Below, piece by piece: positions 59,423-64,000 of a stretch of 64,000 nucleotides of DNA. Numbering within the stretch: the first letter of the stretch is position 1; the number at the start of each line of letters is the position of its first letter. The notes beneath the pieces were generated by a model. It was not told where the DNA came from. It saw only the letters and a program-made list of their open reading frames with translations, and made no database searches. Made by a program: the position numbers and the translations under genes. Source of the stretch: an uncultured Mycobacteriaceae bacterium (GTDB lineage Bacteria > Actinomycetota > Actinomycetes > Mycobacteriales > Mycobacteriaceae); contig CADEGF010000029.1 of NCBI GenBank assembly GCA_902826815.1, forward strand, positions 1 to 64,000. The letters are read 5' to 3'.

Positions 59423-60316
59423 GTGGCCGGCGGCGACGCGTCATCAGCTGACCTGGATCAAGCGACGGCGGAGTTCGTCGCGGTCCGAGGGCGCCTCTTC
59501 GGCATCGCCTACCGCATGCTCGGAACCCGGACTGAGGCCGAGGACATCGTTCAGGACGTCTGGCTGCGGTGGCAGCGCTACGACCGGAGCAAGGTCATCG
59601 AACCGGCCGCCTTCCTGGCGACGACGACGACACGGCTGTGCATCAACGCCCTGCAGTCGGCCCGGGCACGCCGCGAAACCTACATCGGCCCGTGGCTTCC
59701 CGAGCCAGTCGACACAAGTGCCGATCCCGCCCTCGGTGCGGAGCGTGGCGAGGCACTGGAGTTGGCGACGCTGATGCTCCTCGAAAGGCTCACTCCCACA
59801 GAGCGGGCCGCCTATGTGCTGCGCGTGGCGTTCGACTATCCCTACGCCCAGATCAGCCAGGTATTGGAGATCGAGGACGACAACGCGCGTCAGCTCGTCG
59901 CCCGCGCACGTAAGCACATTGCGGCAGAGCGGCGGGCACCGGTCGATTCAGCGGAGCAGAAGCGGCTACTTGAAGCGCTTGTGGCGGCGGCCCAACAGGG
60001 CGATCTGCAGCGACTGGAGAGGCTTCTCGCCGAGGATGTCGTCAGCTACACCGACGGCAACGGAATGCGCAGCGCCTCACGCGTCGCGGTACACGGCAGG
60101 CAGACGGTGGCCAAGTTCCTGCGCGCGTTCGCGCCGAACTTCTGGCCCGGCACTTCGCTGTCCTGGATCGAGGCGAACGGCTGTCCCTCAGTGCTGATCT
60201 CGCGCGAGGGCGCTGTCGTCGGCCTGCTGGCATCGAGTGCGTCCGCGGACGGAATCGAGCAGTTGATGTGGGTATTGAGTCCCGACAAGTTGAGCGGTTT
60301 CGCCGGCCCTCGGTAG
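59423..60316 (+). CDS. ECF41-type sigma factor (SigJ-like) with SnoaL-like C-terminal domain
   Basis: A 297-residue sigma-70 family protein. Region 2 is GRLFGIAYRMLGTRTEAEDI, then VQDVWLRWQRYD; region 4 is LTPTERAAYVLRVAFDYPYA. A long C-terminal domain (about 170-290, SnoaL/NTF2-like; QQGDLQRLERLLAEDVVSYT) replaces an anti-sigma factor, as in the ECF41/SigJ group. GTG 59423 fits the family start; an in-frame TTG at 59411 is possible. Likely target: the divergent MpaB gene and/or itself. Confidence 0.88.
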   Translation: MAGGDASSADLDQATAEFVAVRGRLFGIAYRMLGTRTEAEDIVQDVWLRWQRYDRSKVIEPAAFLATTTTRLCINALQSARARRETYIGPWLPEPVDTSADPALGAERGEALELATLMLLERLTPTERAAYVLRVAFDYPYAQISQVLEIEDDNARQLVARARKHIAAERRAPVDSAEQKRLLEALVAAAQQGDLQRLERLLAEDVVSYTDGNGMRSASRVAVHGRQTVAKFLRAFAPNFWPGTSLSWIEANGCPSVLISREGAVVGLLASSASADGIEQLMWVLSPDKLSGFAGPR

Positions 60317-60425
60317 CAGACGGTGACGTAGATCTCGTCGGATGGACGTCACGTACGCCCAGGTCATCCGGTCATAGCTGGTATCCGGCGACAACGAAGC
60401 CGCCGACCAGACCGAAAGGCACATC

Positions 60426-60638
60426 ATGGAAATCCGCAGACGAATCAGTTCGGGCATAAGAACGATCGCCCTCCTCGTCGTCTCGATCACGATCACCGCC
60501 ACGATCCTGGCGGCCATGCTCATCGACACGCTCGCCACCACGTCGCTGTCGGCGGCATATCCGCTGCGCTGCTCGAAGCTCGTTCATCCGGAGGTGCTGT
60601 CCCTCGTATTCGTCGAGGACTGCCGACGGGTCAGATGA
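60426..60638 (+). CDS. Small putative membrane/exported protein
   Basis: A 70-residue open frame with a basic start (EIRRRISSGIR) and a hydrophobic helix at about 13-36 (IALLVVSITITATILAAMLI). Its C-terminal part has two cysteines (YPLRCSKL, VEDCRRV) that could form a disulfide outside the cell. GAAAGG lies before the ATG. It fills the gap after the sigma factor and overlaps the convergent UbiA gene by eight bases. I know no homologue, and it could be spurious. Confidence 0.4.
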   Translation: MEIRRRISSGIRTIALLVVSITITATILAAMLIDTLATTSLSAAYPLRCSKLVHPEVLSLVFVEDCRRVR

Positions 60639-61641
60639 CCTTCAGCACAGCGCCGATCGCGAGGCCGACCACCAGCAACGCGCCGGCTTGCCGCACGTGC
60701 AGCCAGGCCAGCGCTGCGTACCACAGAGGCCAGATCGGGTAGTTCGGCGGCGGTTCGTCGGGCGGTGGGCGCAGGAATCGCGGCCAGATCTTCCAAAGCC
60801 GCGGCAGCGCAAGAAGAACGAGCAGCGCAGGCCACGGCATCGCGCCGAGTGCGACCGCCACGCCGACGAGAACGTAGAAGCCGACCATCATCGCCAGCGT
60901 CGCGATCCGGGCCCGACGCTCGCCAAGAATGACTGGGAGCGTGTGGATTCCGAGCGGCTCGTCGAACGGGATCTTGTCGATGTGCTTGCCCATCAACACC
61001 GTCACGCACAACAGCCCGTATGGAATCGAGGCGAGGACGATGCCCCATCCGACGGTGCCGACCGCCGAGTAATAGGTCCCGCACACCATCAGCGGGCCCC
61101 ACACGACGAAGACGTCGGGCTCGCCGAGGCCGCGCTTCTTGAGCCGCAACGGCGGCGCCGTATAGGCGACGCTGAGCACGAACCCCGCGAGCGCGAAGGC
61201 CAGCACCGGCCAGCCGCGAGCCAGCGTGAGCACGACGAGGATGGCGAGATCGGCGACGTTGACCAGGAGGATCGAGATCACCAGGGTCTTGCGGTTCACC
61301 AGTCCGGACAGCACGGGGTGGGGTGCGTACAGCGCGCGCGGATAGCTGGCGCTGTCGGTGCCTACCTGGGTGTCGAACAGGTCGTTCATCAGGTTGTTGG
61401 CCACGTGCGCGAGGGTGATGCCGATCAGCGCCAGCACCAGCCAGCGCCAGTCCAGGCCCGGCTCCCCGATCGCGAGCAGGGCGGCGACGAGGCCGGACAC
61501 CAGGGTCATCGGCAGCACCGCTGCCCTCGTCACCACGAGCCAGCGGGTGACCACATCGACCGGGGCGTCGGGCGGCGGATTGGTGGTGCGCAGGGCATAA
61601 GCCCAGGAGGAAAGCCTGGAGCGAGTCTTGACCTCGGTCAT
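60631..61641 (-). CDS. UbiA-family prenyltransferase
   Basis: A 336-residue integral-membrane prenyltransferase with about eight or nine helices. The first aspartate-rich diphosphate-binding motif is ANNLMNDLFDTQVGTD (NDxxD pattern), and a second conserved DKIPFDEPLGIHTLP loop follows. The order of motifs is of the UbiA/MenA superfamily, but the sequence is not a textbook MenA, so the aromatic acceptor is unknown. ATG 61641 overlaps the WhiB stop (four bases), so it is cotranscribed with the whiB gene. Confidence 0.87.
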   Translation of the reverse strand: MTEVKTRSRLSSWAYALRTTNPPPDAPVDVVTRWLVVTRAAVLPMTLVSGLVAALLAIGEPGLDWRWLVLALIGITLAHVANNLMNDLFDTQVGTDSASYPRALYAPHPVLSGLVNRKTLVISILLVNVADLAILVVLTLARGWPVLAFALAGFVLSVAYTAPPLRLKKRGLGEPDVFVVWGPLMVCGTYYSAVGTVGWGIVLASIPYGLLCVTVLMGKHIDKIPFDEPLGIHTLPVILGERRARIATLAMMVGFYVLVGVAVALGAMPWPALLVLLALPRLWKIWPRFLRPPPDEPPPNYPIWPLWYAALAWLHVRQAGALLVVGLAIGAVLKVI

Positions 61642-61934
61642 TCTCGAATCGTATGCCCGCCGAAGTAGTCCGACCAGGACTTCACCTCGGGATGCTGTTT
61701 GACCAGCTTGCGGCGCTGACGCTCGGTCATGCCTCCCCAGACGCCGAACTCGATCTGGTTGTCCAGCGCCTCGGCGAGGCATTCGGTGGCGACAGCGCAT
61801 TGACGGCAGATGACGGCCGCGCGTTTCTGCGCCGCGCCGGTCACGAAGAGTTCGTCGGGATCAGCGGTGCGGCATCGTGCCTGCGCGACCCATGCGAGAC
61901 GGCGCTCGCCTGGCAGCGGAGCTAACAGCGTCAT
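61638..61934 (-). CDS. WhiB-family iron-sulfur regulator (WhiB4-like)
   Basis: A 98-residue WhiB protein with four [4Fe-4S] ligands Cys21, Cys43, Cys46 and Cys52 (ARCRTADPDELF, ICRQCAVATEC) and the turn EFGVWGGMTERQRRKL. The sequence LVKQHPEVKSWSDY recalls WhiB4 of M. tuberculosis more than other WhiBs, but it is shorter at the N-terminus and the position is not that of whiB4, so I leave it unnamed. It heads an operon with the UbiA prenyltransferase. WhiB4 is a redox-responsive repressor; a redox role here is inference. Confidence 0.88.
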   Translation of the reverse strand: MTLLAPLPGERRLAWVAQARCRTADPDELFVTGAAQKRAAVICRQCAVATECLAEALDNQIEFGVWGGMTERQRRKLVKQHPEVKSWSDYFGGHTIRE

Positions 61935-61969
61935 GCAGATATCTTGGGAGAGCCGGCCGCAACACAGGT

Positions 61970-61985
61970 AAGTAGTCGACTACTT
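61970..61985. promoter_or_regulatory. Perfect 16-bp palindrome AAGTAGTCGACTACTT upstream of whiB
   Basis: The 16 bases read the same on both strands without spacer. The site lies 36-51 bases upstream of the whiB ATG, that is, at the expected promoter position, in the 80-base gap between two leftward genes. It is a strong candidate operator for an unknown dimeric regulator. Confidence 0.65.
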
Positions 61986-62014
61986 CATCTTTGCGCGAGC
62001 AAATTTTGACGCTT

Positions 62015-62458
62015 TTAAGCCTTGTCCATGAAGACGATGACCGGGCCCGAGGTGATCGGTGCCGGGCTACCGCAGGCCGCACCGTCAGAAGTACTGATGA
62101 TCGTGCCCCTCAGCGTCTGGGCGTCAAGCGAAAACACCGACGTACCCGGCGCTGAATAGCCGTTCTTGCAGTCGACTGCGGTCTCGGAGTGCCTGCTGGC
62201 GGTCCACTGACCATTCTCCAACTGCGTATCCCACGTCGTGCCCTGGCCGTCGGATATCTGCGCGCAGTCGGCTCCGCAGCGCGTCACGGTCCACATCGTG
62301 GGCGTGTTTCCCGGCTGCGTTACGCCGCTCTCGTCCACGCCATACATGCCGCTGGTGAGTTCCTCGGCCCCGGCCGGGCATGCGAAGCCGATGGCGATCG
62401 CGCCGAGAAGCGCCGCCGCTGCCACCGATTCAACGATCCTCTTGGTCTCCACGCGCAC
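62015..62458 (-). CDS. Secreted protein, paralogue B of a mycobacterial exported family
   Basis: A 147-residue exported protein. It has a signal peptide (basic start, hydrophobic 10-27, cleavage near PAGAEE about residue 31). The mature domain is beta-rich with cysteines in TRCGADCAQI, VDCKNG and AACGSP. The pair GQWTASR and SLDAQTLRGT aligns with GQWALTT and FDDATLTGT in the protein at 46756, so the two are distant paralogues. The start is GTG. Function unknown. Confidence 0.78.
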   Translation of the reverse strand: MRVETKRIVESVAAAALLGAIAIGFACPAGAEELTSGMYGVDESGVTQPGNTPTMWTVTRCGADCAQISDGQGTTWDTQLENGQWTASRHSETAVDCKNGYSAPGTSVFSLDAQTLRGTIISTSDGAACGSPAPITSGPVIVFMDKA

Positions 62459-62571
62459 ATTCTGCGGCCAAGTCGGCCGGCAAGTCGCAGGTTCGGTGAG
62501 ATAGGGCGCGGAACACAGTCCCTTTACCCGATCTTGACCACGTGTTGAATCGGCCCATCAACGATGGTCGA

Positions 62572-64000
62572 GTGACTACGCTTCAAGCGGTGGAGCTGCG
62601 GGTTTTGGGACCTCTGCAGGCCCAACAGGGCGGCGCGCCGGTGGCGATACCCGGCGCAAAACCGCGCGCCATCCTCACCATGCTCGGGCTGCACGGCGGC
62701 GCGATCGTGTCGGCCGACACGCTGATCGAACTGCTGTGGGGTGATGACCCCCCACGCACTGCGGCCAAGGCCCTGCAAACCCACATCTCCGCTCTGCGGC
62801 GCACCCTCGGCGACGGTGTCGTCTTGACGCTGGGAACGGGTTGGACCCTGGCCGACACCGAGGTCGACGCATCGCGGTACAAGGTGGCGGCGAGACTCGG
62901 CCGTGACGCCGCTGCCGCAGGCAATACCGCCGAGGCGGTGGCAAGTTTCGAGGAAGCGCTTTCGCTGTGGCGCGGTGTCCCCGAACTGCCCGATGGCCAG
63001 CGCGGGTCATCGGAGAAGACTCGCTGGATCGAGGCGCACGCCGCCCTTGTCGAGGACAGGGCGGATGCGTTGCTTGCGACGGGCCGTGCGGCGGAGATCG
63101 TCGGCGAACTCGAGGCCGCGGTCTCCGATGCACCGCTTCGCGAACGACGCTGGGGCCAGTTGATGCTCGCGCTCTACCGCGCGGGCAGACAAGGTGAAGC
63201 GCTCGGCGCGTACCAACGGGCGCGATCCCTGCTGGCCGATCAGTTGGGCGTCGACCCCGGCCCGGAACTCCGACGCCTAGAAGCTGCCATCGTCGGCCAG
63301 GACGCGGCGCTGGATACGCCTGTGGCACAGCAAGCGTCGAGCGTCACCAGGGCGGTGACCTTCCTGCTGACCGACATCGAGGGGTCGACTGCTGCATGGG
63401 AGGCCGACGCCGACGCCATGGCCGCGGCCCTCGCGCGCCACGACGAGCTCGTCGAACACGTCGTGACATCGCGCGGCGGGCGGCTGATCAAGACACGCGG
63501 CGAAGGCGACGCCACGTTCTCGGTCTTCGATCGGCCATCGGCGGCGGCCGCGGCGGCCATCGAGCTACAGGACGCGATCGCCCACGAACCGTGGACGTTG
63601 GGTGAGCCGCTGCGCATCCGGGTGGCGTTGCACACCGGCGAGGTCGAACTGCGCGATGGCGACTATTTCGGTCGGGCTGTCAACCGCGCTGCGCGCCTGA
63701 GGTCACTGGCCGCGGGTGGCCAGATCCTCTGCTCAGGTGCGACGGCCGAGCTTGTCGTCGACTCGCTGAGCGACGACGTCGTGCTCGCCGATCTCGGTGT
63801 GCGCCAGCTGCGCAACCTCGCGCGACCTGAGCATGTGTTCGAACTCCGGATGCAAACCGACGACGAGGAACTGGCGACGCGTGCGGATGAGGCGCCCGTC
63901 GAGCGGCCCGATCTGCCCGCGGTCCTCACCGGCCACGGGCCGTTCGTCGGCCGTGGCCAAGAGCTCCAAGCGCTTTCGGCGACGTGGCAGAGCGCTCTCA
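62572..64000 (+). CDS. SARP/BTAD regulator fused to a class III nucleotide cyclase and ATPase (3' incomplete)
   Basis: At least 476 residues, open to the window end. Residues ~5-95 form an OmpR-like winged helix (LRVLGPLQAQQGG, AAKALQTHISALRRTLGDG), ~100-245 a BTAD domain (DASRYKVAARLGRDAAAAGN, DAPLRERRWGQLMLALYRAG, QLGVDPGPELRRLE), and ~260-425 a class III adenylyl/guanylyl cyclase (TFLLTDIEGSTAAWE, TRGEGDATFSVF, RVALHTGEVELRDGDYFG, VNRAARL). LTGHGPFVGRGQELQAL at the edge starts an AAA/NB-ARC-type ATPase. The metal Asp of LLTDIEGS is present, so cyclase activity is possible. GTG at 62572 is the start; TTGACC at 62534-62539 could be a -35. Confidence 0.9.
   Translation, partial: MTTLQAVELRVLGPLQAQQGGAPVAIPGAKPRAILTMLGLHGGAIVSADTLIELLWGDDPPRTAAKALQTHISALRRTLGDGVVLTLGTGWTLADTEVDASRYKVAARLGRDAAAAGNTAEAVASFEEALSLWRGVPELPDGQRGSSEKTRWIEAHAALVEDRADALLATGRAAEIVGELEAAVSDAPLRERRWGQLMLALYRAGRQGEALGAYQRARSLLADQLGVDPGPELRRLEAAIVGQDAALDTPVAQQASSVTRAVTFLLTDIEGSTAAWEADADAMAAALARHDELVEHVVTSRGGRLIKTRGEGDATFSVFDRPSAAAAAAIELQDAIAHEPWTLGEPLRIRVALHTGEVELRDGDYFGRAVNRAARLRSLAAGGQILCSGATAELVVDSLSDDVVLADLGVRQLRNLARPEHVFELRMQTDDEELATRADEAPVERPDLPAVLTGHGPFVGRGQELQALSATWQSAL

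Noticed and set aside
1-64000. CRISPR array or prophage
   Set aside because: No regularly spaced repeats, cas genes, integrase, terminase or structural phage genes are visible.

Overview
The window is a stretch of chromosome from a high-GC actinobacterium, almost certainly a non-tuberculous Mycobacterium/Mycolicibacterium. The evidence is the mycolic-acid FAS-II operon fabD-acpM-kasA-kasB-accD6 with mabR and aceE upstream, mycothiol-dependent formaldehyde dehydrogenase (mscR), PtkA/PtpA, AhpE, DUF3145, a WhiB protein, and a gene order that (from memory) follows M. tuberculosis Rv2228c to about Rv2264c with local insertions and losses. Gene density is high, with many ATGA/GTGA/TTGA overlaps, frequent GTG/TTG starts, and several starts placed 6-7 nt after a TANNNT -10 hexamer (probable leaderless mRNAs).

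Layout. 1-1100: the start of a divergent 13E12/DUF222-type gene under a perfect LexA SOS box, with an internally deleted IS481-like element landed just upstream. 1132-2629: overlapping genes for O6-alkylguanine-DNA methyltransferase, a 2OG-Fe(II) oxygenase and an Ada-type zinc domain, the modules of an adaptive alkylation response as separate proteins. 2562-4759: a methyltransferase/thioredoxin-reductase-like pair divergent from an XRE-cupin regulator whose start codon lies inside a palindrome. 4760-11555: conserved core (RNase H/phosphatase, zinc ribbon, NIF3, PtkA, PtpA, SURF1, CobD, MpaB family). 11631-13216: a VOC protein, the wreck of an adenylate-cyclase/ATPase regulator, and tRNA-Val(TAC). 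13341-24599: ahpE, DUF3052, lipoprotein, aceE, mabR and the FAS-II operon behind a MabR-type operator. 24704-26740: hemophore-like gene, a collapsed AraC/aldo-keto reductase locus and an RsiV-like secreted protein. 26799-31448: TetR-glpD divergent from an alkyl-DHAP-synthase-like flavoprotein and a lipid kinase, a glycerolipid divergon. 31463-37187: DUF3145, serine hydrolase, homocysteine methyltransferase, a truncated regulator, DODA-type dioxygenase, mscR and its metallo-hydrolase partner. 37184-46749: HxlR/tautomerase divergon, SHOCT membrane protein, SABATH-type fatty-acid methyltransferase plus a second methyltransferase, a large acyl-CoA dehydrogenase, an Hsp70-like membrane protein with a proline-rich tail, a DapB-like oxidoreductase and an SDR. 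46756-49829: exported proteins, two lipoproteins and two TetR genes. 49994-53331: P450, DapB-like reductase and Rieske oxygenase. 53512-58517: dipeptide/oligopeptide ABC transporter. 58524-64000: MpaB-like oxygenase divergent from an ECF41-type sigma factor, UbiA prenyltransferase, WhiB, an exported protein, and a SARP-cyclase regulator running off the window.

Together the window holds a lipid-centred core (pyruvate dehydrogenase E1, FAS-II elongation, acetyl/malonyl carboxylation, glycerol-3-phosphate and ether/diacylglycerol metabolism), redox and aldehyde defence (AhpE, MscR, TrxR-like), DNA alkylation repair, and an accessory catabolic/regulatory segment on the right. No CRISPR array or intact mobile element is present, and no gene-free stretch exceeds 300 bases apart from the IS remnant. 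The observations best worth following up are the dispersed Ada-type operon, the start-codon-centred operators, the Rieske/DapB-like/P450 cluster, and the glycerolipid divergon.
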